64,000 nt of DNA from Pieris napi (GCF_905475465.1 NC_062250.1:518501-582500), one strand, 5' to 3'; positions 34,292 through 46,340 are shown, counted from the first letter of the stretch. Numbers and translations: made by a program. The notes: generated from the letters alone by a model not told the origin.

Positions 34292-34546
34292 AACGACGCA
34301 TGAGTCATGTTTTTTCGTGCGTGCAGCCGGCTCCATCGAATTATAAGACGTTATCACGTCAAAAAGTGCGGTGGTATTCAACACTGTTACCGACGTTGGT
34401 GGGTTACAAATTTAATGCATCGAAGGACACTGGATAATGTAGGTGAAACAATGACGGATATGCGAAAAAAAGAAGAAAGTGGACAATTCCAAAACTTTTG
34501 TAGAATGGCGCCGGAGGATTTTGATCATTTACTATCTCTGACCTGC

Positions 34547-34600
34547 AAAACAATGAGTACGAAGTCAGGCACTGCTGCCTGACTTCGTACTCATTGTTTT
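34547..34600. repeat. perfect palindrome, 25-bp arms, 4-nt loop
   Basis: The left arm (34547-34571) and right arm (34576-34600) are exact reverse complements around the loop CTGC (34572-34575). The right arm is the natural coding sequence of the MADF partner. The left arm is an inverted copy fused to the truncated transposase. As a result both converging genes end with the same residues, KTMSTKSG. Confidence 0.93.
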
Positions 34601-34807
34601 TTGCCTTTCCCGGCGGTAAGATGCAAGAAGCGAGTCCATCTTTTTTTTTAACTCTTCAACATTACATTCCAGTTGTTTTGCGATTTCCCGCCAAGCATCT
34701 TGTTTGTAAGTTGTATTTTTATAGTTTTCATACGTCGGATCCCACAGGCATCTGAAATTGCGGTAGGCTTCTATCATTAATAAACATTTTTCTTGAGACC
34801 AATCCAT
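34565..34807 (-). pseudogene. Harbinger-encoded MADF DNA-binding protein, truncated
   Basis: An 80-codon minus-strand frame starts MDWSQEKCLLMIEAYRNF and continues LWDPTYENYKNTTYKQDAWR, then EIAKQLECNVEELKKKMDSL and SYRRERQK. This is the MADF (Myb/SANT-like) fold: an aromatic-rich first helix, LWD before the second, W in the AWREIA helix, then VEELKKK and YRRER. Insect Harbingers encode such a protein as the DNA-binding partner of the transposase. The usual downstream half is gone, because the frame stops in the palindrome. The start ATG is convincing since the fold begins immediately after it. Confidence 0.82.
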
Positions 34808-35090
34808 AATTTAATCGATAAGATACGTAAACAATCGCTAGAACACAAGAACGCTTTGAAAAGACCGCTCAGTGGCGCGAGCACGTCCGAACACGCTAGA
34901 ACGCTCTAAGCAACTGTTCGCGCGCTCTTGCGCCGTTTACATCAAGCGAACGAGCATTCTTAGAATATTCTATAGAATCTTTGCGAACGCACTAAGAACA
35001 ACGAAAGAATGCTCTACGCCTGTTTACACTAGAAGAATTTGATGTAGTGGGGATAGAATGAGCATTCGCTCGTTTGATGTAAATCGACCT

Positions 35091-35769
35091 TGAGAGTGTC
35101 AGATTCGCAGTCAAATCGGCGATTTCCATAACTTGGCGTATCCTAAGTCCGAGTTCTTCGAAAGTTTCTGTATGCAAATATTTGAGTACCGTGCAAGTGA
35201 TGGATTTTTACATCCTCGTTAGTGCACTATCGATTTATAACATAGGTAGGATGATGTAAAATTAATGTTTAATAAACTTTATTTCGCATTACAAAAAATG
35301 TATTTTTTACTAATGTGAACGAGATACACGTCGCAATCAGCCGTCCCAATTTTAGTCTACTTGGCTCATTCTGATATGTATATTTAATGTCCTTTTGAAT
35401 TAGTTAAACATTAATTTCTAAAAGTACACTATTACAAGAATAAACACGCGCCATTTCTTCTTCTAGACATTTCAAGAGCATTTACGTGGATATAGACAAA
35501 TGCGAAATTCAGTAGAGAAATTAATTATGTGCCGAAAGCTCCATCCGTCGCATCAATATTCAATCGGATTGGGTGCTGATTATCGGCCAGTGTGTACTGA
35601 CGCCCAATGATAATATCATCATATTGTAGCTTATAGGTTTGTTCTAGATTTTAATCTTGGTTTAACTTAGGTCACGTGATATGGTTCCTTGGACATGGAA
35701 TATTTGTTTTTAAGTAAAATGTTATTTACACTTAGCATCCAACGCAGAACGGCTAGAATCGTCGACGAC
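35091..35769. other. unannotated stretch
   Basis: Flank of the Harbinger; no supported feature. Confidence 0.5.
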
Positions 35770-36050
35770 CTTGCTCTCTCTGGAACTTCTATCGTATATA
35801 TCATGAGGAGTGTTCTGAAGAACTTTTCGGATTAATACCTGCGGTTAAAATTCATCATCGGACGTTTAGACAGACTGAATTTCATATTGACGTCCAGCGT
35901 TCCACGACAGAGGGTTTTTTAAAACACTTCTTGCTATGCACCACCACTTTATGAAACCAGCTGCCATTCCAGGAATTTCTGAACCGTTACGCCTTCAAGA
36001 AAAGCGTACCTTACCTCCTGGTGTTGCAGGTGTCATTGGGCGACGATACA
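35770..36050 (+). mobile_element. LINE 3'-end fragment (FLKGRQR family), reaching further upstream
   Basis: Starts in the FYRIYHEECSEELFGL codons (AACTTCTATCGTATATATCA), continues through HHRTFRQTEFHIDVQRSTT, and ends within the GVIGRR block without the 3' tail. Several deletions break the frame. Confidence 0.82.
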
Positions 36051-36890
36051 AACTGTAAGAGACCATAACGTAGGTTACGTTACGTTAACGTTTGTTTAAA
36101 TAAATTACACATTGTTATCTAAATGTATGGATGTAGTTTAGAGGTCACATGTATACGCCTCTGTTATTTATATTTTCAAGTCAAGTAAGTGATCTGAAGT
36201 ATCTCGAAATCATTGATTCGTCTGGAATCGAACCCAAACCCTCCAGGTCTCGTTGAATATTATTCAATCACTAGTAGCATATATTAAGTTAGTTTATTTA
36301 AATTTCTTTTTTTTAAATTGTCTTCTCCCAAGGAACAAAGAGATTGATAGCTGGGTATTCTAGTACAAACATTACACCCTTTCATGTAATTACATTGCGT
36401 TGATTGATGGGCCTCGCGTTGATTGATAGACACTATGATAATAATTACATAATTAATCAGCTCTGTGTACAATAATTTCCCCTGGATGAACGCATTTCCT
36501 CTATACCTAGTTGGATTTCGTTCATACTAACATCAAAAGTATCATGATATTGTGGTAACTTAAACTCATTTAGCTTCCTCACTTTATTTCTATTCACACT
36601 ATTGTCTTTGGTGGTAGCGAGAATACATTTGAATAAAACCTCTTTAAGGTAACAGATAAGTAAGTGCGTACATTATTTACAACTCCACGTTTCGACAGTT
36701 GTTTCCAATGTATTCTCTAAAAAATATAAATGTTAAAAAAGCGCTTTTAAGCTAAACAATAATGGTTGTTATATACAACCGAAGTGGATATACAACCGAA
36801 AGTTGTATATCCAGAAATATTAATTGCGAAACGTCATTCGGTGCGGTACAACAAACACATCAGCATTATAAAATAGATAATTAATTAATA
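36051..36890. other. unannotated stretch with a tRNA-like B box
   Basis: The minus strand at about 36211-36290 contains TTTGGGTTCGATTCCAGACG, a B-box match, probably from an old SINE of another family; no cloverleaf can be drawn with confidence. Otherwise nothing is supported. Confidence 0.35.
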
Positions 36891-36942
36891 ATAGGCCGGC
36901 AACGCACTTGTGATCCTTCTGGCAGTGTGAGTATCCATAGTC
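36891..36942 (+). mobile_element. short LINE tail piece starting at AGGCCGGCAACGCACTTG
   Basis: Only about 50 bp: GGCCGGCAACGCACTTGTGA through GGCAGTGTGAGTATCCATAG. It starts at the same family position as the copy at 57019 and lacks the 3' end. Confidence 0.7.
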
Positions 36943-38984
36943 CATATGACCCTGTCGCCATCGTCTCGTTAAAAAACACTTTACAATTTAAAAATACAAA
37001 ACTACTATAATAATATACTTGTATATCAAGTCTTGTTAAAAAGTCTGTAAATTTGTATAAAATATGGAATATCTAATTTTAATAATTCAGATGTTTGTAT
37101 GTTTTGCATATGAGATATTATAATAATTTAACACTCTTAAGCAGTTAAACAGAAGTAATAATTGTATGATTTACGATGTTAAAAAGAAAACATTCTCACA
37201 GTTAGCATGTGTGAGTTGAAGGGATTAAATTTAAATAAATATTTATATAGAGCTGCTGTGAAATAGATTAAGCCGTCGTCCTGACATAATGCCCGGGAGT
37301 TTTTACAACTCGTTCTGTGGTGCAAAGTATAAGATTTTAACTTAAGTATTTTGGAATATAAAAAATATACTAATTTCTTCTTTGATTTTTGTACTGTTCT
37401 CTATTACTCTTAGCTCTCTTTTACGGGATTCTTGGAAGAGATCGGTTAAAAGCAATATGGTCGCTCGTTGCACACAGATCCGCTCTTCAGATTTACATGT
37501 TTTTGTTTCCGTAACATAAACAACGTTTTCATAGAAAAACCGTTTATTTCCTGAATAACAATTTGTCATATATCTTAATCTGTCAAAACAATGTTTAAAT
37601 TAAGAGCCAGGTTTTGCTATATTATATTATATATATTTATTAATAAGAATTTTCTTTAAATCTAGTACATAGAGTTACTGTTTCACCAGATTCACCAGAT
37701 AGACCATTTGCTTAATTTATAATTTACTTTATCGTATTACAAAACAGTAACTAACCATTAAACTAAATGAATTCTATAAAAACCGATAAACGCACTTAAA
37801 AGGCACTAAAAAGGTCGCTCTATAGAGCACCTGATAATAAATTGTGGAGAGCAAAAGAAATATAGACTATAAATCGAGCCACAATGCAATATACGTCTAT
37901 AAGATGGGCACAGAGAGCCCTGTAAATCTCCCGCCAAAATGCGGTTTACACTCCACCATAATACCGGTTATTTTTCGAAGGTATCTCAATTTGTAACCGT
38001 TTCGCGGTTTTTGGTGTTTAATTGTGGTGCGGACGATGTTGAGATTTACTTTTATTTTTCTTAATAAGATTAATTAGTATTTACCAAGAAGAATTTACTT
38101 AATGTAAGTAATTGCTGTTTATTGTTTGAAAACCATACGTTGAATTTCCTATATCGTCGCTGTAGAATGATAACCTCGTATGTCCAAAGAACCAAACATT
38201 ACAGGAAACGAAAAAAATGCTCGTAAATATATTTATTTATACGTGCTTTTTTGTCAAAAAAAGACTTATTAAAAAGGACTTATTTATTAATAACATAATT
38301 ATATATATAAGAGGCTAATAAGAGAATAAAAAATAGATGGTTTTTTGACATACACGGTTATCATTCAACAGTGACGATGACACGAGCCTACGGAACAGGC
38401 AGCTGCCAAGGACACCCATTGGGCTTGGGTTTTAATTAAATATAACTAGAATAAACTAATTAAATTTAAACCTGTAAATTAAATTGTGTCTAAACGTCAC
38501 ATTTGGCATGTAACCTGTCAACGTGGCAGAAGCTCCTAGTATCGATTACCAGTGAAATAACATATTTATTCTTTCTCTCTTACTTACCTATATGCGTAAA
38601 CATGATAGAATTATATTAAATGGAAATGGAGTCGTAAAACAAAATGTTCTTTTATAAATCGTTGACATATCTTATTTCATGATGATAAAAACAAATAAAC
38701 TATACATTACAATTATAATTTATAAGGAACCAAATGCGATTTCATTACGATTTTTAAGAAATCTTTCCCACGCTGTTCTTACTATTTTTAAAGCTAGGGC
38801 TTAATCAGACGTGATCAACGAGAACCCGCTGTTTCGTTAAAATATTGGATCATAAATTATCTAGTTCAATGACATGTGCGTGATGTTTTCTGTCACTTGT
38901 TATCCTTATTTTACAATAATCGTTTAAATACTCTGTATTTATTAGATTTAAGTCGAATAAAAGATACGCTTATTAAAATATTCC
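36943..38984. other. unannotated AT-rich stretch
   Basis: No supported gene or repeat. The 75-codon minus frame at 37342-37569 has no motif. Confidence 0.5.
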
Positions 38985-38995
38985 TATATTTATAA

Positions 38996-39284
38996 ATGTT
39001 GACCTAGTGGCTTCGGCATGCGACTCTCATACCTGAGGTCGTAGGTTCGATCCCCGGCTGTGCGCCAATGGACTTTCTTTCAATGTGCGCATTTAACATT
39101 TGCTCGAACGGTGAAGGAAAACATCGCGAGGAAACCGACATGTCCAAAAAGTCGACGGCGTGTGTCAGGCACTGGAGGCTGATCACCTACCTACTTGCCT
39201 ATTACATTTAAAAATGATCATGAAACAGATTCAGAAATCTGAGGCAAAGACCTACAGAGCTTGTAGCGCCACTGATTATTTTTT
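38996..39284 (+). mobile_element. tRNA-derived SINE, full-length with 11-bp target duplication
   Basis: This is the best-preserved copy. The head GACCTAGTGGCTTCGGCATG is followed by the B box GGTTCGATCCCCG, the mid-section CAATGGACTTTCTTTCAATG and CTCGAACGGTGAAGGAAAAC, and the tail GCTTGTAGCGCCACTGATTA. The direct repeat TATATTTATAA flanks it at 38985-38995 and 39285-39295. Both polymerase III promoter boxes are intact. Confidence 0.93.
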
Positions 39285-39295
39285 TATATTTATAA

Positions 39296-41114
39296 GTTAA
39301 TCAACTCATAAACCCTAGGGTAGGAGTATATTACTAACAACTTTGTTTTTGTCTTAACATTATACATTTTTTGCATTGTATTTCAATTATAAATACTCCA
39401 TTCCTGTAGTTAGCGGATCTCTCTGAAGTCGGTTGTGGCAGATATATATAATTTTGTTGTGTATAAAACCAATAAATATATATACGACTTGACTTGCTAT
39501 CGTACTATGCGTTTCAAGAACCCTACTGACCCCCAAACATTACATTATTTTGCTGAATCAATATTTAAACGTTCATGACTATTGAAGTTTCAATAAAGTC
39601 GAATTGACGATGCACATAAATGGTTCGTTTAAAAATAAATTGTGAATAAAATTAGCTAGCTTAAATTTTCTTATTTTTTAACATAGTGAAATACAGAAAA
39701 ATATTAAGCATAAAATCAATGCAGCTAGTTTACACACTGTTACGTAGATTTGAGAAAATGACACCTATTGCGATGCAATAGGTCTTAAAATATAATAGAT
39801 AGAACATCACACTGTTCCAAGCTAAATTTGAACACCACTCTGGGCATTCCGGATCGGTTTTGAAAAGACGAGTAGCTCTTCAAATTTACCACACGGCCGT
39901 TAATCAAAATTGAACTTTATGACACTTGTATTAAGTTTAATTTTGCAAAGGATGTATGCTATTCATACCATTGAAACTATTGCGATGCGTTTGAACTAAT
40001 TTGATGGCTCGGCCCTGATTTAAGGTTTTCTACAACGAACAAAGAAATAAAAAGAAAATAGTTTTTTTCTGTTAACCAAAACATTGATTAAGTGCACTCA
40101 CAACCTAATAGATAAATTTTCCTATTAGATAGATTCTGGCGTAGATATTTTATTTGTATGACATTTTTTAGTATCTCTGTTGTATAAATTATAGAATAAA
40201 TAATACTGCATTATGCCGTGATTGACTATATGTTATATATTAAAAACTAAATACATCATTTAATACTCATTTCCAGAGCTTTTTCACGTATGAACGAAGT
40301 TATTGCAATACCTTTACCGCCTCTATAATTAGCAGAATGAACGAACAGCCCACCGACTCGTGAACCCATTAGTGTAATGCTCGTCAGTTGACTGATGACC
40401 GTTCATTCACTCGCCATTCATTCATTCGGCATTGCATTTAAATGGCGCGGGACTGTTTAGCGCTGCGGACATCTTGTTTATGCAACATAACTAAACACGA
40501 TCTTACCAAAATAACTACCTATTTTGGTTTTAGTTATGACCATATTATATGTTGATAGAAAAGCAATTACGAAGAAGTAAGTCTATGAATGACACGCATT
40601 GACATGTCAAGTCTTTAAAAAGTGCGTCATTTAAAACAGTTATTTTCATAATTACTTTTATTAGCTTAGATACTTTCAAAAATATAACCTGTGAATAATA
40701 TAACCGAAAACATGCGAAAGAAAGAAAATACTTTCACACAGCCCACATCAGACACTATTTCTAAATCCGTCCATGTATTTCAGGTACATTCTGACATCGT
40801 GTTGCATGTTTTGTAAATCTTGAATACTTTATTGGTATTTCCGAACCTATTTCAGTGAGGATTGCATTGAAACAGCTACAGGCAATAATTTTTGGTGGTA
40901 AGTCACTGTGCGTTGATTCATTCATGTATGTGTTGTGTGAATTTTTGACCGCTCAAATGCAATTATTTTCTGCACTATATAAGTATTCTTCGAAGGATAT
41001 ATGTGAGTTAACTACGCCCGCCCACATAGCGCAGCTCAAGTTAATTAGCAAGTTAATAGTATTAAATCGAATTTTCGTGCCGTGAATAAATATAAAACCA
41101 GTGTCGGTATGACC
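39296..41114. other. unannotated AT-rich stretch
   Basis: No supported gene or repeat. The 76-codon plus frame at 40855-41085 has no motif. Confidence 0.5.
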
Positions 41115-41294
41115 TTTTATTTTTTCCAATAGGCAAGCAGTTGATCAACCATCTGTGCCCAACCCACGTCAACTTTTTTTGGGTCTAAAGCTTGCCAGTT
41201 ACCTCACGATGTTTTCGATCAGCGAGTGTTAAATATGCTACAACATTGATGACAGTCGCACGCTGAAGCTACTAGGCCACTGCTTATATACCGT
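41115..41294 (-). mobile_element. tRNA-derived SINE, head and body only
   Basis: On the minus strand it reads GCAGTGGCCTAGTAGCTTCA, then TTTAACACTCGCTGATCGAA, then CATCGTGAGGTAACTGGCAA and TTGATCAACTGCTTGCCTAT, ending in an A-rich run. The B-box segment and the GTTGTAGCGCCACTGA tail are absent. Confidence 0.8.
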
Positions 41295-42769
41295 GAATAT
41301 AACCTGGCAAATGATATTAAAAAGCTATTTTTTTATTCATATTGTGGTACATAGAAGCCCATAAATTTAATTCAGTCATCTTCACGCTTCTTCAAAGCGT
41401 CAACTGATCTACGGTACAAAGCCGGTACGTTTTACTCAATCAATGTTCAATACTGTTTTGACATGTGCATTGTACGCCATCTCTCTGACGTGTTCAGATC
41501 GGTAATGAGATAAGTCGGCCGTCATAGAACATAATCAAACGTCACTAGTACAGATAGCAAAGAAGATCTAACCCATTTGTAGTGAATGAAAGAGTGAACG
41601 ATAACTTTACTTTCATTCTTTTGCATATGATATTTGCAGTTTAAATAACTCTAGTATACGTAATTACGAGGAAACTAGCATCATATTCTGTCTCCTGTAT
41701 ATATTTAGATTAGAAATTGATGTATTTATATATAATTGATATCTGCGTAAACAAGGGTAAAACATTAATAAAATAACTTAAATAATAACTAAAATTAGAC
41801 CGGGCCTTGCTCCAACAAATTACCAATATTTTATTTCGAACTTTAGATAACATCTTGCAAGGTAAAAATTCAACTCTGATGAGGCAGTCGGAACCGCCAT
41901 CAAAGATTGTATTGAGTCCCGTCCGAATGTTTTTTTTAGTAAAGGGTTATTTAAGGTAAACTATAAGATAGAACAAATGCATAGATAGCAATGGTACAAA
42001 CTTTTGATTATGAAATATATTCTTTTTAAAAAATACTTTTTGTTTCTCCCAAACAAAACGCCAATTTCATATTTAAGGACCTAAAATCATTAATAAAATA
42101 ACAACAAACATAAAATACAACGCAATTGAAAAGGCAACCATTTTTTTATTTGGAAAGAACGCTATTTTCTGCTTTAACAACGAGATAGCCAATCCAATAA
42201 AGCGTTGATAAAAAAGCAAATCGTATAATTAAAAAGTTTTAGTTGACTTTTTCCTAATTTCCCTGCTGACGGTCGGGTCGCGATTTTACTTTTTTCTCAT
42301 TAGTTTCTTAATTAATATCCCAAGTGTGAGGGCCGGGGCGAATCAATCATAATCTGTTATAAACGTTTTAATATCCGATGCGCTCAGATATTGCTTTATG
42401 GTGTTAATGGTAATTGAGTTTATGGCACTTTACGGTTTGAAATGGATAATTATTGTTTCGAGCATGCCTTAAAAGTATTAACAGCTTTTCATTATCTGTA
42501 ACATTAATTCTTGGGAATGCTAAAAAGTGCAAAAGAAATTATCTAGAAATTCTCTGAAAATAAAATATGTTTATAATGGAATATAAGATACAGGTATCAC
42601 TTATTCCACGTCATTAAATTTGAATAGGTAGACATCCCTACTCATCGTCAAAGAAGACAGAGGGTGTAGGCCGAGAGAAAAAGCCGGCGTAAATAACTCT
42701 CGGTAGGTACTCTTTTAAAATATCAAATTATCATACAAAATTACTATGGAAAACATAGATAGAAGAAAC
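41295..42769. other. unannotated AT-rich stretch
   Basis: No supported gene or repeat. Confidence 0.5.
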
Positions 42770-43252
42770 CAGAAAGAGGGGGAGCAATCCAGTACCAGCT
42801 CCTTTCTTTTGGCTGTATTCAACGAAGAGAGATTCCAGTCACTTTCCGTGCGGCTTGATCCCTTGGCGTTGCGTAGAGATGTAGGGTCTTTCTGCATCTT
42901 CTACCGCATTATCCATGGAGAGTGTTCAGAGGAGTTGTTCGGACCTGCACCTGAGTTACATCATCGAACGTCGAGGTGGGTTTCAAAATTCCACCTGTAT
43001 CACCTCGATGTTTGACAACTGAGCGTTTTTAAGGCAGTTTTTGCCGCGCACCAGCACTATATGGAACCAGCTACCCATAGAAGTATTTTTCAACCAATCT
43101 GACTTAGGGTCCTTCAATAAAAGAGCGTAGCAAATCTTAAAAGGCAGGCAACGCACTTGCGAGCCTTCTGGCAGTTTAAGTAACCATAGGCGGCGGTATC
43201 ATTTAACATCAGATGAGCCTCCTACGCGATTGCCCCCAGTTATATAAAAATA
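42770..43252 (+). mobile_element. LINE 3' end, longest copy of the FLKGRQR family
   Basis: About 480 bp. An open frame (to 43015) encodes LDPLALRRDVGSFCIFYRI, HGECSEELFGPAPE and HHRTSRW...FHLYHLDV, the region downstream of the reverse transcriptase in Jockey/CR1-type LINEs. After a frameshift the sequence continues through CACTATATGGAACCAGCTAC (WNQLP) and TTAAAAGGCAGGCAACGCAC (LKGRQR), ending GATTGCCCCCAGTTATATAA. This copy shows that all the tail fragments in the window derive from a LINE ORF2 C terminus plus a short 3' UTR. Confidence 0.87.
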
Positions 43253-46179
43253 ATTACGGGATAACTTAGAACCAATTATAGCGTTGTAACTATCTATCTA
43301 TCTATGAATTCCTTTTTACTAAAAAATTTAAACGACTCCAAAACGCACTTAAAAGTATTGATTAACAATATTTCTTACTTGGATTGATTGGTCTTGTATT
43401 AAAAGTATTAAACAATGGATTTCGGTGGCAAGTTAAAAAATATCTTGGGATAACCTCGGTTAAAGATTAGCGGGCTCAGTCGGCTTTGCTCCGCTGGACA
43501 TTTATTTTATAAAATAATGTTTAAATGGAAATGTTACTCAGAGATAATTCAGTATTTTAATGGAAAAGTATTTCTTTGTTACATACACATATAACAGTAA
43601 AAACTTACTAATACTATATTTCTATTAAATCAATTTAAATTTGACTTACAGTCAGCGAAATTCTATACGTACGCAAACGTTTCGAAATCATAAAAATTCC
43701 ATTTTGAAACTCATTCCATTTTCAAACTATTCTCAGGTACTGATTATACAAAAGTCCGCTTCGCTCGCTGTAACACCCGGGCTGCAGCGGTTGCGTTTTT
43801 AAATCGCCCTTCCCACCTTTTATTGCAAATTTTTATTGCCGCTTCGAATTAAAACCACGTCTGCTGAAAGCGCTTTTTTACTCAAATGAAACTGCGGCGG
43901 CTGTCGACAGTTCAATTTGAATTGTGATAGGAATTAGGTTATGTAAAGCTTAAGTGAAAATTGTTTTTCCTGCCATCGGATAGTTGTGGTATTCTGTGTG
44001 TGTATGTATCCTATATTGAATACATGCAACTTGAACAAACCCTATTAAGAACTACGTGTGTGCTTACGCATTCTTTATTTTTGTTATGCCTTAGTAAGCT
44101 TATTTGGCGTGATACACGTTGAAGTGGAGTTAGAACAATATTTGTTCCCGTGGTAACCAGGTTATTTTTTTAAATTCCCACCTTAAAAGCGTTTCAGTGA
44201 GATCATAGGAAATACCTATCTGTATCATCATGCCCCATAATGATTCATTTCATTAACCGGCATCTGTCAGGTATAATCCATCATTTTAATGACAAGCTGA
44301 TCGCATATTAATTAGGTTCGATTCGCGCTTGACCGCCTTCGTGACCTAGGTTGGGTCAAGTTTTAACATAAATTCTATTAACGAATCAGAAAATTTCAAA
44401 AACAGTAATAAATATAGTTAACACATAAACATAACATTTATTACTCACGAAACACATACACACACAAAAACACAAAATAATACTAATAATCAAAAAAGAA
44501 AAATAACAAACAATATTTTTTTAAGGAATAAGGTACATTTTAAGTGTGTATGTGTGTGTGGTTGTAAATGGCCCTGGCTAAGCATTACTTTTTAGTTGAT
44601 ACTTTAATTTGCTTAAATTGATTGGCCTTGGACTTAGATTTTTGTATTAAAAATTATTTAGTTTTTAGCGTCGGTTGCTTTAAAATGTTTCCTTCATCAT
44701 TCCTCGAACTCCAAATATTAGTGTACACTGTGATTTCCGATTGAGAAACTCTTAATTGGAATTTAGGTGGAGTCTTTGATTAGTAAAATTTATGTAACAA
44801 TCTAAACGTCTGATATGAAAAATGCCAATCGATTTTCAATAATTATTAATAACGGATTAAATACAAAAGCAATTAATGTTATAAATGCCAGCTATTATAT
44901 TTTGACGCTGATGCAATGTGCGGTTGTAATGATTAATACGGTACTAAAATAATTTGTCATTAAATTTGGCGGGAACTGCGGCCATAGAGTAGAGAGCAAA
45001 ATAATAGCAAGCGTATTTGTTAATTCCCCGTATTAGCTAACATTATTTTCAAATGCTTTATGCAATGCTGCGTTGAAGTAATTTCGTAATAATTATATTC
45101 ACACTGTTAGCTACACAGATCGTTGCGATCTGAGTTTGTTAATATATTATGTTAAATAAATATTACTAAAAGTGTATATTTCGGTTGGCGGGGACGCTTT
45201 TGAAATCTAATTTGGCGTTCTATTAAATCGGTTCGGTATAAAATCTATTCCTAAAAATCGAACCATAGCTATCTTCTGTCCGAAGGCAAAAAAGTTCTTT
45301 AGTTTATAGTCATCCAAGTGTGAACAATAATAATTTCTTACGGAAAAACATTATGGTAATACACGTGCAATTTCTACAAATTATTTATGGCCGGAGACAG
45401 TTGTTTCAAATGTTCTTACTTAAGGTTTATTCAAGCGTTACATCTTTAAGAAAAATAAAGGTTAAACCCGTAAAAAGTGTCGTTGAATGCGTGTGAATGT
45501 GTCGACTTTTGCTTTATAAGCTATAACCGACAAAAAATTATGAACGATAATAGAATTTTACATAAAAATAAGTCCATAAAAGTACATACGAGTAGCTATA
45601 TATTATAGATAAAGTTAATAATAATTTCCTACAACGTTACGGATTATCGAACAAATTGATTGTTAAAAGAAATAAACTATTAAAGCCCATATTTGGGCCG
45701 ATTAATGACCCTAGAGAGTGCTTTTAAACCATTATTTTTTTTGCCAGTGTATGAATGCTTCATCGTAAAAATAAATTTAAAGCAAAATGTTTAAATTTTC
45801 ACAGTTTGTAACGAACTAGGAAAAAATGAAGTAATTCAAACCAAGTGCAACTAGGAGTTTTTCCGACATTCACCGAATCTCATGAATATATTCATGGGAC
45901 GGGCAAATTGACGAGTGGCCGAATAAACCGCGCATCGACCGCTTATTCTGTTGTACCATTTATCGGAACTATTCCAACGATTTTATTATCTATATAGGAG
46001 TAAAAAAATCAAATCTACACCTTCGCTTGGATTTAAGAAAAAAAACCCATCTAAGGGCACTCAGAAGAAAGGAAATGCATCTTGTGGTAGATACATTGCT
46101 AGCAATTGAGTGATAAAAATAGCATCACCATGTCGGTTAACTGTTTCCTTTTCTATAAATCATTACTCTTTTTCTTCTT
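43253..46179. other. long unannotated AT-rich stretch
   Basis: A CTAT tetranucleotide run lies at 43291-43305 and a 16-bp palindrome CATGAATATATTCATG at 45881-45896. No gene or known repeat is supported. Confidence 0.45.
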
Positions 46180-46340
46180 TAGGTGCCAATTTATTACTAA
46201 AGGTTGGCTTTTAACAACTTGAATTTTCGGGTATCTTGCGCTAGTCTAAAACGCTCCTTGGCGGATGTGATGCCAGTCCACTGTCGTACGTTCCGCAATC
46301 ACGATTTCTTCCTTCTACTAGACCGTCTCATGATTTGAAT
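46180..46340 (-). mobile_element. probable LINE ORF2 C-terminal relic, different family
   Basis: The minus strand translates in pieces as RRSSRRKKS, VRQWTGITSAKERFRLAQDT and KFKLLKANLL. This resembles the end of LINE ORF2 proteins, where an R-rich segment precedes a W...AQDR..W-type motif. It is very degraded, and the call is tentative. Confidence 0.35.

Larger units (their letters stand above)
30849..34391. mobile_element. unclassified DNA transposon with 8-bp target duplication
   Basis: Flanked by identical GACGTTGG (30841-30848 and 34392-34399). Its ends carry a shared inverted segment TGTTGAATACCACCGCAC followed by a T run and GACG (30857-30884 and 34357-34384), although the outermost 7-8 bases differ. 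Removing it restores the Harbinger transposase reading frame exactly, which proves it is an insertion. An 8-bp duplication suggests a hAT- or P-like element, but I see no transposase. Excluding the nested Helitron, about 1.9 kb is its own or further inserted non-coding DNA. Confidence 0.8.
30756..34550 (+). pseudogene. Harbinger transposase N-terminus, split by an insertion
   Basis: The first part, 30756-30848, encodes 31 residues beginning MSDSDSD and ending in a basic patch KRRW. The second part, from 34400, continues WVTNLMHRR and includes QFQNFCRMAPEDFDHLL, the characteristic start of Harbinger transposases (basic RRRWW-type motif, then an F.NF.RM...FD.LL block). The two parts join in frame if 30849-34391 and one copy of the 8-bp duplication GACGTTGG are removed. 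The frame then runs into the palindrome at 34547 and stops, so the DDE catalytic domain is absent. It cannot be functional. Confidence 0.85.
30527..35090 (+). mobile_element. PIF/Harbinger transposon, deleted and with nested insertions
   Basis: Terminal inverted repeats start AGGTCGATTTAYATCAAACG at both ends and are flanked by the 3-bp duplication TGA, as expected for PIF/Harbinger. Inside are the N-terminal part of a Harbinger transposase (plus strand) and the N-terminal part of a MADF-type DNA-binding protein (minus strand), the usual two-gene content of animal Harbingers. The middle of both genes is deleted at a palindrome (34547-34600). A 3.5-kb element (30849-34391) is inserted in the transposase gene. 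Without the insertion the element would be only about 1 kb, a non-autonomous derivative. Confidence 0.88.

Noticed and set aside
36211..36290. Possible tRNA gene on the minus strand (GGGTTCGATTCC)
   Set aside because: Only the B box is convincing; no acceptor stem or anticodon arm can be paired, so it is probably a SINE remnant.
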